Counted from the first letter of the stretch, positions 1 to 8,631 are shown. The stretch is DNA of 64,000 nt from CAWBRT01 sp963696525 (GCA_963696525.1 CAVOKO010000012.1:992001-1056000); one strand, 5' to 3'. The notes: a model not told the origin generated them from the letters alone. Numbers and translations are program-made.

Positions 1-426
1 GACATTAATCTTGCGATTGCCCCCGAGCCGGTAGTAAGGCGCCCCATCCAGAACACGCAGCAGTTTGACTTGCAGTTTACGGTCGAATTCACCAACCTCG
101 TCCAGCAGGATCGTGCCGCCGTCGGCCAGCTCAAACAAACCCTTTTTGCTGGTTTCCGCCCCGCTGAAGGCTCCCCTCTCATATCCGAAAAGCTCGCTTT
201 CGAGTAGGTGTTCCGGGATGGCCGCGCAATTAATAGCCACCCATTGCCGATTCCGGCGCGCTGAATGCAAGTGCACCGCGCGGGCAATCAATTCCTTGCC
301 GGTTCCGGTCTCTCCGGTGATGAGGACCGAGGCGGTACTGGCGGCAACCCTCGGGAGAAGCAGCAACACCTTCTGCATGCACGGACTTGCGACGATGAAC
401 TCAGTCTCGCTGCTGTCGATTTCCAT
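1..426 (-). CDS. sigma-54 interacting AAA+ transcriptional activator, 3' part cut by window edge
   Basis: The first 142 residues are visible; the rest lies beyond the window. The protein starts almost directly in the AAA+ domain of NtrC-family enhancer-binding proteins: Walker A GETGTGKE at about residues 38-45, the sigma-54 contact loop in the form GAFSGA at about 85-90 (consensus GAFTGA), and the Walker B run GGTILLDEVGE at about 103-113. Such proteins hydrolyse ATP to open sigma-54 RNA polymerase promoters. An in-frame stop lies 33-36 bases upstream of the ATG, so no receiver or GAF domain is fused in this frame. That is short for the family: either a stand-alone AAA activator or one whose sensor part was lost to a frame break. 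A second, decayed AAA fragment lies at the other end of the window. Confidence 0.85.
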   Translation of the reverse strand, partial: MEIDSSETEFIVASPCMQKVLLLLPRVAASTASVLITGETGTGKELIARAVHLHSARRNRQWVAINCAAIPEHLLESELFGYERGAFSGAETSKKGLFELADGGTILLDEVGEFDRKLQVKLLRVLDGAPYYRLGGNRKINV

Positions 427-834
427 ACCAGTTCCCAGCTTGCCTGCCGCGCCTTGGGATCACGGCGTCCCAGGCTACGCACACTTTCGCAGAGTGTGAT
501 TCAACAGTATCTCCCAAAGGGCTGTCAATCCAGTCTTGTGAAACACAAACGGGGGTAACCAAAGTAACTTATAAGTAACTCAAGAAATGAGACAACTTGG
601 CGCAACTGGCTGGACGATGTGCCATTTTGTCTCAATTCAGACGTTTCGAGCGTTGCCCGGAGCCTGAACGTGAAGCAATAGCGCCCCTTCGTTTTGGCAG
701 GCTTCGTGCAGTAATCAGGGTGGGCCGAATTCATGATTGGAGCTGAACCGGTTGATACCAGTGCCCAAGTAAGCAACCGCTAAACAGTGCAAAGCCTGTA
801 ACTTACTATTTGGAGAGGGCGAGACCGATCATTA
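427..834. other. intergenic region between divergent genes
   Basis: This 408-base stretch separates the leftward sigma-54 activator from the rightward c-di-GMP gene and should hold both promoters. I see no convincing gene or -24/-12 element. A purine-rich GGAGAG about 18 bases before the ATG at 835 is a loose ribosome-binding site. Confidence 0.4.
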
Positions 835-2718
835 ATGCGGACTAAGCTACTAGTGGGTTTGGCTGTTAGTGTCGGGATACTGGGCCTCTGTGCTGCCATT
901 CTCTCTGCCGCCTGGGGTCAATGGATTCAATCCGCTTGTCACCTCGGCGTAGGTATTCTGGCAGTCGTCTACTCCATTTGTTTTTACTATCGGCAGTCGA
1001 TGGGGCGGCTGGAAGCGCGCTGCAAACAGGCCGAGGAGATGTCATGCTTGCACTTGCGCACCATCAAAGCCCTGGCTCTGGCCATCGAGGCCAAGGAGCA
1101 GAGCACCCAGGGACATCTTGAACGCCTGTGGGCTTCCTCGATGGAGATGGGCAGGGTGCTGTCGCTCGGCGACGAGGAAATGGAGGCGCTGGGAGCGGCT
1201 GCACTGTTGCACGACATCGGAAAGCTGGCGGTTCCCGAGCAGATCATCAACAAACCTGGCCGCCTGACCCCGGAAGAGTTCGAGAAAATGAAGATTCATC
1301 CGCTGATCGGAGCGGAGATTCTCAGCCACGTGAACTTTCCCTACCCGGTAGTTCCAATCGTCGAAGCGCATCACGAACGCTGGGACGGCGCGGGCTACCC
1401 GTTCGGCAAGAAGGGAGAGGAGATTCCGATGGGGGCGCGGATCCTCTCCGTGCTGGATTGCCTGGATGCGCTGTGTTCGGAGCGTCAGTACCGCCGTGCC
1501 TTGCCCATGACGGAAGCACTGGACCTGGTGGTGACGCTGGCAGGCTCGCAGTTTGATCCCAAAGTGGTGGCAGCGGTCAAGGAAAATCACCAGCGCCTGC
1601 GGGAACTGACGAACGCGAGCGGACATCGGCAGCAAGCTGCGGCGGGAGATGATCGCTATGAAAACGCGATGCTCACCGAAGGCAGCTTCCTGACCTCCAT
1701 CGCCGCCGCCCGGCAGGAGGCCCAGATGTTGTACGAGATCAGTCACGATCTCGGAAACTCGCTGAGCCTCGACGAGACTTTGTCGCTGCTCTCGGTGCGT
1801 CTGCGTCGCATGGTGCCATACGATTCAATTGTGGTGTATGTGAAGAGCGAGAATCAGCTTTTGCCCCAGCATATTGCCGGGGATCATTTCCGGGTGCTCT
1901 CTTCTCTCACCCTCCAGATCGGCCAGGGACTCTCGGGTTGGGTGGCTGAAAAGGGAACCCCGATTCTTAACGGAAACCCGGCTTTGGAATTCGGGTCAAT
2001 CACCGACCGAAGCCGTGTTCCGGAGCTGACATCCGCCATATCGGTACCCCTGAACAGCCCCAGCGCAACCATTGGCGTGCTTACGCTGTACCGCGCGGGC
2101 GCGGAGGCGTTCAACCGTGACAACCTGCGAATCTTGCTGGCAATCAGCTCAAAAGTTGCGCTTTCGGTGGAAAATGCGCTGCGCTTCCAGCAAGCCGAGA
2201 GTTCGGCGACTACCGATTACCTGACCGGGCTGCCCAATGCGCGATCCCTGTTTGTGCATCTAGACGAGGAAATCTCGCGCTGCAAACGCGAAGGCAATTC
2301 GCTGGCAATCATGGTTTGTGATCTGGATGGCTTCAAGCTGATCAACGACCAGTTCGGCCACCTGGAAGGTAATAAAGTGCTGCATTTATTCGCCCAATTG
2401 CTCCGATCCGCATCGCGCACCTACGACTATGTCGGCCGCATGGGCGGTGACGAGTTCGTGATCATCGCGCCCGGGTTGAAGGCAGATGCGGCCGCCGCCA
2501 GGGCCGTACGCATGAATGAATCCGCCATGGAAGCCGGAACGCGCATTTGTGGAGAGTCGACGCTCTCTGTCAGCGTGGGATCCGCCTTCCTGCCTGAAGA
2601 CGGCGATGACGCGGAGCAATTGCTGGCGGTGGCGGATCAGCGCATGTACGCGCAGAAGCAGCAGCACTACCAGGGCGAGAAGAAACTCATCGCGTTCCCC
2701 GCGGCTGTGTCAGGGTGA
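835..2718 (+). CDS. membrane-anchored HD-GYP / GAF / GGDEF cyclic-di-GMP signalling protein
   Basis: 627 residues. Two hydrophobic segments (about 4-26 and 33-51) anchor the protein. An HD-GYP phosphodiesterase domain follows (about 75-255), with metal ligands HD at 126-127 and the signature HHERWDGAGYP at 179-189. Then comes a GAF sensor domain (about 295-450) and a C-terminal diguanylate cyclase domain with an intact GGDEF at 537-541. The product-inhibition I-site RxxD (RTYD, 528-531) sits exactly five residues before GGDEF. Both making and breaking c-di-GMP therefore look possible in one chain, which is less common than EAL-GGDEF pairs; the GAF domain may switch between them. It is monocistronic, with a long upstream gap. 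Confidence 0.92.
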   Translation: MRTKLLVGLAVSVGILGLCAAILSAAWGQWIQSACHLGVGILAVVYSICFYYRQSMGRLEARCKQAEEMSCLHLRTIKALALAIEAKEQSTQGHLERLWASSMEMGRVLSLGDEEMEALGAAALLHDIGKLAVPEQIINKPGRLTPEEFEKMKIHPLIGAEILSHVNFPYPVVPIVEAHHERWDGAGYPFGKKGEEIPMGARILSVLDCLDALCSERQYRRALPMTEALDLVVTLAGSQFDPKVVAAVKENHQRLRELTNASGHRQQAAAGDDRYENAMLTEGSFLTSIAAARQEAQMLYEISHDLGNSLSLDETLSLLSVRLRRMVPYDSIVVYVKSENQLLPQHIAGDHFRVLSSLTLQIGQGLSGWVAEKGTPILNGNPALEFGSITDRSRVPELTSAISVPLNSPSATIGVLTLYRAGAEAFNRDNLRILLAISSKVALSVENALRFQQAESSATTDYLTGLPNARSLFVHLDEEISRCKREGNSLAIMVCDLDGFKLINDQFGHLEGNKVLHLFAQLLRSASRTYDYVGRMGGDEFVIIAPGLKADAAAARAVRMNESAMEAGTRICGESTLSVSVGSAFLPEDGDDAEQLLAVADQRMYAQKQQHYQGEKKLIAFPAAVSG

Positions 2719-3135
2719 ATTCCACCCCAACCCGCGCAACCACAGCAGGTGCCTGGGGGCCTGCTGAAATAAAGACGGATTCGCTTTCCTTCTCCAAATC
2801 TTAGTGACATACTCTGACGGGGCCGTTCCCTCGGAACGATCCCGGAAGGCGCCCGGCCGGGTGTGGTGAAGCATGTGCGCACGGCCAAAGTCGCTAGCAC
2901 TGCGCGATCAAGTGGCGGAAGCTGTTGTCATCCCATCAGCTACCCTTGATCCTCGAATAACTCCCTTCTGGTTTCGCAAGCTCAGACCGTTTCCGGTTCG
3001 CAGATTCCGGCGGAGCTCCTGCGGTAATTTGCGGCGGCTCGCCACTGGCAGCGTGTTGCCGTGGTTGATTCCGCACGATACCCGTTTCTTCGGCAGCCCT
3101 CAGAACATTCAGCGTCAGCATTCAGAGGAGGTTCT
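2719..3135. other. intergenic region, no gene seen
   Basis: 417 bases. Short open frames exist on both strands but have no ribosome-binding site or family resemblance. The last bases carry the strong AGAGGAGG ribosome-binding site at 3124-3131 for the next gene. Confidence 0.4.
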
Positions 3136-3642
3136 ATGCCAATCAACCGACTGAAGGAGATATTGGACGAGAAGAACATTCGCTACGTTATCGTGAGCCA
3201 CTCCACCGCCTACACCGCCGCTGCCATTGCCGCCATGACACACACGCCGGGGAAGGAGATCGCAAAATCGGTGATGGTGCTCGTCGAAGGGGCACTGGCG
3301 ATGGTGGTGGTGCCCGGCTCCAAGCATGTGGATCTCCGTGCCCTGAAAACGGCGCTGGGTGCGAAGGAGGTCTCGCTGGCCCACGAACACCAGTTTGCTC
3401 ACGTTTTTCCCGATTGTGAAGTGGGCGCCATGCCGCCGTTTGGGAATCTCTACGACATACCCGTTTATGTTGACCAGAGCTTAAGCCAGGATAGCGAGAT
3501 TGCCTTCAACGCAGGATCGCATCGTGAGCTGCTGAGGATGGCATACAGCGATTACCACAACTTGGTCAGACCGCAGGTACTGAACGTGGTCGCGGAAAGT
3601 GTCGCGATGCGCCTGGCTCAGCGCCATGCGGCGAACTTCTAA
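3136..3642 (+). CDS. YbaK/EbsC-type aminoacyl-tRNA deacylase
   Basis: 168 residues, the usual size of stand-alone YbaK/ProX editing domains. These hydrolyse mischarged tRNAs (for example Cys- or Ala-tRNAPro) in the cytoplasm. Family features are the N-terminal 'YVIVSHSTAYTA' segment, the 'GKEIAKSVMV' strand-helix containing the conserved lysine, the 'VPGSKHVDLRAL' segment and the GAMPPFGNLYDIPVYVD block near residues 108-124. The start at 3136 was chosen over an upstream in-frame start because AGAGGAGG lies 4 bases before it. Such proteins are sometimes annotated as deacetylases or as YbaK/prolyl-tRNA synthetase-associated proteins; substrate specificity cannot be read from the sequence. Confidence 0.85.
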   Translation: MPINRLKEILDEKNIRYVIVSHSTAYTAAAIAAMTHTPGKEIAKSVMVLVEGALAMVVVPGSKHVDLRALKTALGAKEVSLAHEHQFAHVFPDCEVGAMPPFGNLYDIPVYVDQSLSQDSEIAFNAGSHRELLRMAYSDYHNLVRPQVLNVVAESVAMRLAQRHAANF

Positions 3643-3779
3643 GCTGTCTGGGCCAGCGCCGGTGATTGCAGTCGCCGGCAGTCAAAAGAGCGGTGGTCAT
3701 GGCGATCTTCTCGGGAGTCGCCAGACGTCCCGAGAAGGGTCTTTGAGACGCCGAATGGGGCTTAAATCGGGTGAAAGTT

Positions 3780-3810
3780 ACGTCCGATAATGCGCAGCAA
3801 CGTCCGATAA
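3780..3810. promoter_or_regulatory. pair of 11-base direct repeats upstream of the 3854 gene
   Basis: ACGTCCGATAA occurs at 3780-3790 and again, exactly, at 3800-3810. The start-to-start distance of 20 bases is about two helical turns, the spacing expected for tandem binding of a regulator on one DNA face. It lies 44-74 bases upstream of the start codon at 3854. No regulator can be assigned. Confidence 0.4.
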
Positions 3811-3853
3811 CGCTGGTGCCGCCAAGACCGCGAGAAGCTCGTAGAATAGGAGC

Positions 3854-6292
3854 ATGCTTTCTAAATCCGGCTACTTGCGTTTTTTTCTTGTCAGCGTGCT
3901 TTGGGGGGGAATTTTCGCACACGCCGATGGCCCCGTCTTCGACCTGTCAGGACCCCGTCTGGAGTTGAGGGTGACGCGGGCGGGGAACACGCTGCCGATT
4001 TCACAGGTGCCGAACCTTCAGCCGGGCGACCGTCTATGGATTCACCCGCTGCTGCCTTCCAGCCAGTCCGTGCATTACCTGCTGGTGGTTGCGTTTCTGA
4101 GGGGCTCGACCAATCCGCCGCGGGAAAACTGGTTCACACGGGCCGAAACCTGGAGCAAGCAGGTCCAGCAGGCGGGAATTTTCGTCACCGTTCCCGAGGA
4201 CGCACAACAGGCGCTGTTGCTGTTGGCGCCGCGGACCGGAGGCGACTTTAGCACCTTGCGTTCGACCGTGCGAGGCAAGCCTGGGGCTTTAGTGAGGGCT
4301 TCGCAGGACCTCAACCAGGCGGGTCTCGACCGCTCGCGCCTCGACCAATACCTTGACGCCATCAAGCAAACATCCAGCACCGAACCGGAGGCGCTACATG
4401 AGCGCTCCGTGTTGCTCGCCCGCAGCCTGTACATCAAACTCGATCAGCAATGCTTTGACAAGCCGAGCGAGCAACAGGCTCCCTGCCTGATGCAAAACAT
4501 GGCGCAGCTCGTGCTGGAGGACGGACAAAGTCAATCGATCGTGGCCGCTCTCACCTCCGGACCGGGCGCCGATCTGATCACTGCGCTCAGCGTTACGCCA
4601 CCGGCCGGAGGAGGAGTCTATAGCCCCTACGTCGAAGCCTTCATGGATGTGGCGCGAATCATGGAAAACCTGCACACGCCGGAATTCCAGTACATTCCAG
4701 CGCTGGCGCTAGCGAAGGGCGATGTTCTGGAATTGAAGCTGAACAATCCGCCCTCTTTTCGCAAACCGAAATCGGTGATGGTGGTTGCCTTGCCGGCGGT
4801 GGAAGCGGCGCAAAAGCCGCCGCTGCGGGTGGTGAATTCGAAGCAGGTGTTTTGCCTCGAACAGCCCGCGCTGGTATTGCCGGTGGAAGGTGCTCCACTG
4901 GTGTTTTCCACCCAGTACGCCCACGACCTGGTGCTGCGGGTGAAGGGAAAATCGGGCCAGACGACGGATCTGCCGGTGCACGCGGATGCCGCGCGCGGCG
5001 GAATCGTGATCGACACGCACACGCTCAACGCCGGCAAACTCGATGTGGAGTTGACGGGAACGGTGCGCGGTGCCTGGGGATTCGACGCCTTCGACGGACC
5101 CAATCTTCAGTTGCGCAGTGCGCATGCGGCGAAGTGGAAGATGGCCGCGGCCGACGCCAGCGCCCTGGTGGTGGGCCGCGAGGACGTGCTGCATCTGGAA
5201 GCCGACGATGCCGCCTGCGTCGATCAGGTCTCGATCAAGGATGAGCACGGCAAGACCGCCAAGGCAATCTGGAAGCTGAACAAGACGAATGAGCTTGAGG
5301 TCAAGGTGCCGCTGAAAGACGCCGCTCCGGGACGGTTGACGCTGCTGGTCAAGAAGCACGGCTTGGCGCAGCCGGATGAAGTGTCGCTACAGGCTTATTC
5401 CGAAGCGGGGCACCTTGACGACTTGGTGATCCACGCCGGCGACCAGCAGGGTTTGCTGAAAGGAACGCGGCTGGACGAAGTGGCCAGCCTGGAAGTCAAC
5501 GGAGTACATTTCGCTCCGGCGGGGCTGTCGCGCGCGCAACAGAAAGATGAATTGAAATTACTCGCGCCGATTGCGGCTCAGCCGGCGGATTTGCAGCCGA
5601 ACCAGAAGTTCCTGGCGCGGGTGGCGCTCAAGGATGGCCGGGTTCTGGAATTGCAAACCACCGTCGAAGCGGCGCGGCCCAAGGTCTCCCTCATTAGCAA
5701 GAGCGTACAGGCGCCGCAGGGGGCAAGTCGCTCGGCTATTCGGCTGGCGAACCAGGATGATCTTCCGCAAAATGGGCGGCTGTCGTTTTTCCTCAAGGCG
5801 GAGACTCCCGCGACGTTCGCTCGCAGCGAGAAGATCGAAGTCGGCGCGGAGGATGAATCCTTCCACGTGCTGTTGAGCTTTACCGACGGCAATTTGACTT
5901 TGCAGGACCCCAAGACCGCTCTGGCCCTGCTCGATCCGCTCAAGAGTTTCGGGCCGTCCGCCTTCGGCCCGCTGCGCTTCCGTCCGGTTGACGCCAACGG
6001 CGCGGCCGGGGATTGGCAGCCGCTGGCAAGCTTGGTGCGGATTCCCACACTGAAAGAGATACGTTGCCCGGATAGTCCGGACAAGCAATGCACATTGTTG
6101 GGGACGAACCTTTTCCTGATCGATTCGGTGGCCTCCGACGCGCAGTTCACCCATGCCGTGCCGGTGCCGGTGGGATTCGCCGATGCGTCGCTGGCGGTGC
6201 CGCGTCCGAATGGAACGCTGCTGTATTTGAAGCTGCGCGACGATCCAGCGGCGGTGAATGCGGTTGCGCTTCCAGTGCTGCCTGAGGAATAG
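3854..6292 (+). CDS. large exported protein of unknown function
   Basis: 812 residues with an N-terminal signal peptide (hydrophobic core about 8-21, cleavage likely after HADG), so it is probably periplasmic or surface-exposed. The rest is rich in short beta-strand-like segments separated by Pro/Gly turns, suggesting Ig-like or carbohydrate-binding modules; no catalytic motif stands out. I do not recognise the family. The ATG at 3854 is preceded by TAGAAT at 3842-3847, six bases before the start. AGGAG at 3848-3852 is only one base from the ATG, too close to act normally, so a leaderless transcript or a slightly later start is possible. The stop codon is part of a 20-base segment repeated 200 bases downstream (6473-6492). 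Confidence 0.75.
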   Translation: MLSKSGYLRFFLVSVLWGGIFAHADGPVFDLSGPRLELRVTRAGNTLPISQVPNLQPGDRLWIHPLLPSSQSVHYLLVVAFLRGSTNPPRENWFTRAETWSKQVQQAGIFVTVPEDAQQALLLLAPRTGGDFSTLRSTVRGKPGALVRASQDLNQAGLDRSRLDQYLDAIKQTSSTEPEALHERSVLLARSLYIKLDQQCFDKPSEQQAPCLMQNMAQLVLEDGQSQSIVAALTSGPGADLITALSVTPPAGGGVYSPYVEAFMDVARIMENLHTPEFQYIPALALAKGDVLELKLNNPPSFRKPKSVMVVALPAVEAAQKPPLRVVNSKQVFCLEQPALVLPVEGAPLVFSTQYAHDLVLRVKGKSGQTTDLPVHADAARGGIVIDTHTLNAGKLDVELTGTVRGAWGFDAFDGPNLQLRSAHAAKWKMAAADASALVVGREDVLHLEADDAACVDQVSIKDEHGKTAKAIWKLNKTNELEVKVPLKDAAPGRLTLLVKKHGLAQPDEVSLQAYSEAGHLDDLVIHAGDQQGLLKGTRLDEVASLEVNGVHFAPAGLSRAQQKDELKLLAPIAAQPADLQPNQKFLARVALKDGRVLELQTTVEAARPKVSLISKSVQAPQGASRSAIRLANQDDLPQNGRLSFFLKAETPATFARSEKIEVGAEDESFHVLLSFTDGNLTLQDPKTALALLDPLKSFGPSAFGPLRFRPVDANGAAGDWQPLASLVRIPTLKEIRCPDSPDKQCTLLGTNLFLIDSVASDAQFTHAVPVPVGFADASLAVPRPNGTLLYLKLRDDPAAVNAVALPVLPEE

Positions 6293-6492
6293 AAGTTCCC
6301 CCACGTTAGCCAACTGCGGCGAACATGGGGCACCAGAACTCTTCGACCCCACATTTGCCAACTGCGGCAAATATGGGGCACCAAGCTTTCATTCGCTTGT
6401 GTGGAGAGTTTGCTTAGCGCTTTGGAAAAAGCCCCACTCAAGCCAAAAGAAGGCTTGAATGGGCCACCCGCCCCAGTGCTGCCTGAGGAATA
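6272..6492. repeat. 181-base repeat-rich insert bounded by a perfect 20-base direct duplication
   Basis: The last 20 bases of the preceding gene (6272-6291, coding VLPEE and the start of the stop) recur exactly at 6473-6492. In the second copy the same reading also ends in a stop (TAA instead of TAG). Between the copies lie two near-identical 29-base units (6306-6334 and 6354-6382, each ending in TGGGGCACC) and a hairpin at 6433-6463. This looks like insertion of a small non-coding repeat element with target duplication, or a tandem-duplication product. Confidence 0.7.
6433..6463. repeat. dispersed hairpin repeat (CCCACTCAAGCC family)
   Basis: Arms at 6433-6444 and 6452-6463 pair over 12 bases with one mismatch around an AAAAGA loop and are followed by GCCACC. 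The same stem, loop and flank occur at 30336-30363, and a related hairpin lies at 30273-30303, so this is a dispersed family rather than a local terminator. Confidence 0.65.
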
Positions 6493-6517
6493 AGGAGTCG
6501 GGGTTCGGTGCCGGGAA

Positions 6518-6571
6518 TTCGCTGCGCTCAGGATGACACTCTCGAAGGAGAGCTTTTCAGCAGCCTGCTAG
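6518..6571. repeat. half copy of a MITE-like repeat; supplies the stop codon of the neighbouring gene
   Basis: The segment matches, in reverse orientation, the left half of the element at 34376-34532: an end sequence CTTTTCAGCAGCCTGCTAG (6553-6571) preceded by the 'GCTGCGCTCAGGATGACAC' motif. The TAG stop of the CDP-alcohol phosphotransferase gene (6568-6570, minus strand) lies inside the terminal repeat, so insertion probably reset the gene's 3' end. Confidence 0.65.
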
Positions 6572-7257
6572 CGGGATGACAATTCCGATTGAGGCGTGGC
6601 GGGGAGCGGTTCGGCGGAGCGCGACCCCTCGGCCGCCTTTTCCGCGCGCTCCCGCAGAGTGGTCTGCTCGTAGGTGTAGCGGATGCGGTGGATTACCGTG
6701 ATCGTCGACAGCACGGCAAGCACCCAGAGGACCGGCGCCATTCGGTTGAACAAGGCGCCGATGATGATCAGTACGATCCGTTCCGGGCGCTCCATGAAGC
6801 CGACCTTGCACTTTTCGATCATGCATTCGGCCCGTGCACGGGTGTAGCTCACCATCACCGAGCTGGTCATGACGAAAGCCACCATCACCAGGTAGAAGAA
6901 GCGATGAGCCCGGGCATAGTAAACCAGCAGCCCGAAGAACAAGACCACGTCGCTATAGCGATCGACCACGGAGTCGAAAAACCCGCCGAACTCGGTCACC
7001 TGGTTGGTGGCGCGGGCGACGCGGCCGTCCACCATGTCGAAGATGCCCGCTCCGATAATCACGACGGCGGCCCAGCGAAATAGCAGGGGCTGGTTATTAT
7101 CGGCGCTGGCATAACCGAAGAGCAGCGCCGCCCCAAGATTGATGACCAAGCCGATGAAGGTGAGCAGATTCGGCGAGATTCGCGTCAACGCGAGACCGTC
7201 GACGATCTTGTAGAGCAGTACTCCGCAGGCGCGTCCGAAGGCACTCGTCCAGGTCAT
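6568..7257 (-). CDS. CDP-alcohol phosphatidyltransferase family membrane protein
   Basis: 229 residues. It contains the family signature DG-x2-AR-x8-G-x3-D-x3-D, read here as DMVDGRVARA then GGFFDSVVDRYSD (about residues 68-99). This coordinates two metal ions and transfers a phosphatidyl group from CDP-diacylglycerol (or a related CDP-alcohol) to an alcohol such as inositol phosphate or glycerol phosphate. About six membrane helices are apparent. The exact acceptor cannot be decided; the sequence resembles the archaetidylinositol/phosphatidylinositol-phosphate synthase branch more than PgsA. Its ATG overlaps the greA stop in an ATGA, so the two are translationally coupled. The hydrophilic C-terminus ends inside a dispersed repeat. 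Confidence 0.85.
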   Translation of the reverse strand: MTWTSAFGRACGVLLYKIVDGLALTRISPNLLTFIGLVINLGAALLFGYASADNNQPLLFRWAAVVIIGAGIFDMVDGRVARATNQVTEFGGFFDSVVDRYSDVVLFFGLLVYYARAHRFFYLVMVAFVMTSSVMVSYTRARAECMIEKCKVGFMERPERIVLIIIGALFNRMAPVLWVLAVLSTITVIHRIRYTYEQTTLRERAEKAAEGSRSAEPLPATPQSELSSR

Positions 7258-7727
7258 TCGGCCTCGTCGTGAATGGTGAGCAGCTTCAGGATTTCCAGCT
7301 CGCGGTTCCCCGTCGGAGTGACTACCATCGCGGTATCACCGACTTTCTTGCCCATCATCGCCTTGCCGATCGGTGAAGAAGTCGAAATCAAACCCTTCTT
7401 GACGTCGGATTCCTCGCTGGTGACCAGCTTGTATTCGATTTCCTCGCCTTTCGTGGCATCGTAGATCAACACCGTCGAGCCAAGCGCGGCCCGGTCGCGA
7501 GGAATGTTGTTCATGTTGATCATGGAGAGATCGGAGACGCGTTTCTTGAGCTGGTCCAGACGGGCGCGGACAAACTCCTGCCGCTGTTTGGCCATGTGAT
7601 ACTCGGCGTTCTCGCTGAGATCGCCCATGGCGACCGCTTTCTTCAATTCCCTGGGCAACTCGACATTCAGCTCGTGTTCGAGGATCTGGATCTCCTCTTG
7701 GAGCTTTTTCTTTATGTGCTCTGGCAT
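7254..7727 (-). CDS. greA: transcription elongation factor GreA
   Basis: 157 residues, the normal length. The N-terminal coiled coil carries the acidic tip GDLSENAEY (D36 and E39), which enters the RNA polymerase secondary channel and stimulates cleavage of backtracked RNA. The C-terminal FKBP-like domain contains 'ISTSSPIGKAMMGKKVGD'. It is first in a two-gene unit with the CDP-alcohol phosphotransferase (ATGA overlap) and divergent from carD, so two RNA-polymerase-binding factors share one intergenic region. Confidence 0.97.
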   Translation of the reverse strand: MPEHIKKKLQEEIQILEHELNVELPRELKKAVAMGDLSENAEYHMAKQRQEFVRARLDQLKKRVSDLSMINMNNIPRDRAALGSTVLIYDATKGEEIEYKLVTSEESDVKKGLISTSSPIGKAMMGKKVGDTAMVVTPTGNRELEILKLLTIHDEAE

Positions 7728-7755
7728 CCTGAGAGACTCACTATTAATCAGACTT

Positions 7756-7789
7756 ATTATACCGCCTCGCCGGTCTCCATCGTGGAGAC
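7756..7789 (-). promoter_or_regulatory. greA promoter with overlapping palindrome
   Basis: On the minus strand a perfect TATAAT lies at 7756-7761, 28 bases before the greA start. The -35 zone has no good TTGACA but contains a perfect inverted repeat GTCTCCA-TCG-TGGAGAC (7773-7789), a candidate operator or activator site. Confidence 0.5.
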
Positions 7790-7854
7790 GCGGCCCCCCT
7801 GGCGAGCCGAGCTGATTGTATCGTTATACGAGTGTTTACCCCGCATGCGACGGA

Positions 7855-7884
7855 TTGACCGCGCTCACAGGGTTCCCGTATACT
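7855..7884 (+). promoter_or_regulatory. sigma-70 promoter of carD
   Basis: TTGACC at 7855-7860 and TATACT at 7879-7884 are separated by 18 bases and point at carD (start 7943), giving a leader of about 50 bases. Confidence 0.7.
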
Positions 7885-7942
7885 TAATTATGGTCTTTTA
7901 CGCTCAGGCACTATTTTTCCCTGGGCGTACTGTTGGGCAGGC

Positions 7943-8473
7943 ATGAATTCCTTAAATTTCGGTATCGGCGACAAAGTTGTTTACCCCAATCACGGTGTGG
8001 GAATTATTGAACAGATCAGCAGCCGCACCATGGGCAGCATCGTTGAAAGATTCTATCTGCTCCGCATTAAGTCCAGTAGCCTGAAAGTGATGGTCCCCTT
8101 CCATAACGTCGCCAGTGTGGGCCTGCGGCGGGTGGTAAAGAACGGCGAAATCCAGAAGATCCTCGAATACTTGACCGACGGCAAGTGCGAAAGCCACAGC
8201 GATTGGAAGTACCGGTTCAAGGAAAATTCCGATAAAATGCGCACCGGCTGCCTGATGGACGTGGCTGCGGTATTGAAAAGCCTGCTGCAGTTGGGCCAGC
8301 AGAAGCCGCTCAGCTTCCGCGAAAAGAAGATGCTGGAACGCGCCCGTTACCTGCTGGTCAGCGAACTGGCCATGGCCCGGAACTGGGAGGAAACGGAAGT
8401 CGAGGACGAACTCCGCCGGGTGCTCGCCAAGTCAAAACTACGCTTTCCCGAGGCCTCGCTCACCGAAGCCTGA
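7943..8473 (+). CDS. CarD/CdnL-family RNA polymerase-binding transcription regulator
   Basis: 176 residues. The N-terminal Tudor-like RNA polymerase-interacting domain starts with FGIGDKVVYPNHGVG (about 6-20) and continues through the strand-rich region to about residue 65. A helical C-terminal DNA-binding part follows, with the family motif 'EKKMLERARYLLVSELA'. CarD proteins bind the RNAP beta subunit and stabilise open complexes at many promoters, including rRNA promoters. Length is close to the usual 160-180. It has its own promoter and faces away from greA. Confidence 0.93.
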   Translation: MNSLNFGIGDKVVYPNHGVGIIEQISSRTMGSIVERFYLLRIKSSSLKVMVPFHNVASVGLRRVVKNGEIQKILEYLTDGKCESHSDWKYRFKENSDKMRTGCLMDVAAVLKSLLQLGQQKPLSFREKKMLERARYLLVSELAMARNWEETEVEDELRRVLAKSKLRFPEASLTEA

Positions 8474-8619
8474 ACCGCTGTTGACTGCCTTCGTCCATCA
8501 AATCTCTCTCCATCTGCTACGTTTCTGGGAACTGCCACGGCTTCGCCTGGCATCGTGAAGCCGGGCCGATTCCCGATTGCCCGCAAAAACTTGAGACATT
8601 GAGTTGCGGCGACTGCCTC

Positions 8620-8631
8620 TATACTGAATTT
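8620..8631 (+). promoter_or_regulatory. ruvX promoter, probably giving a leaderless mRNA
   Basis: TATACT (8620-8625) is followed by six bases and then the ruvX ATG (8632), exactly where transcription would start. No ribosome-binding site precedes the ATG. A weak TTGAGT lies 15 bases upstream of the -10 box. Confidence 0.45.

Noticed and set aside
8538..8563. Hairpin CGGCTTC/GAAGCCG after carD as a terminator
   Set aside because: The stem is perfect but no U-run follows, so termination is not supported.
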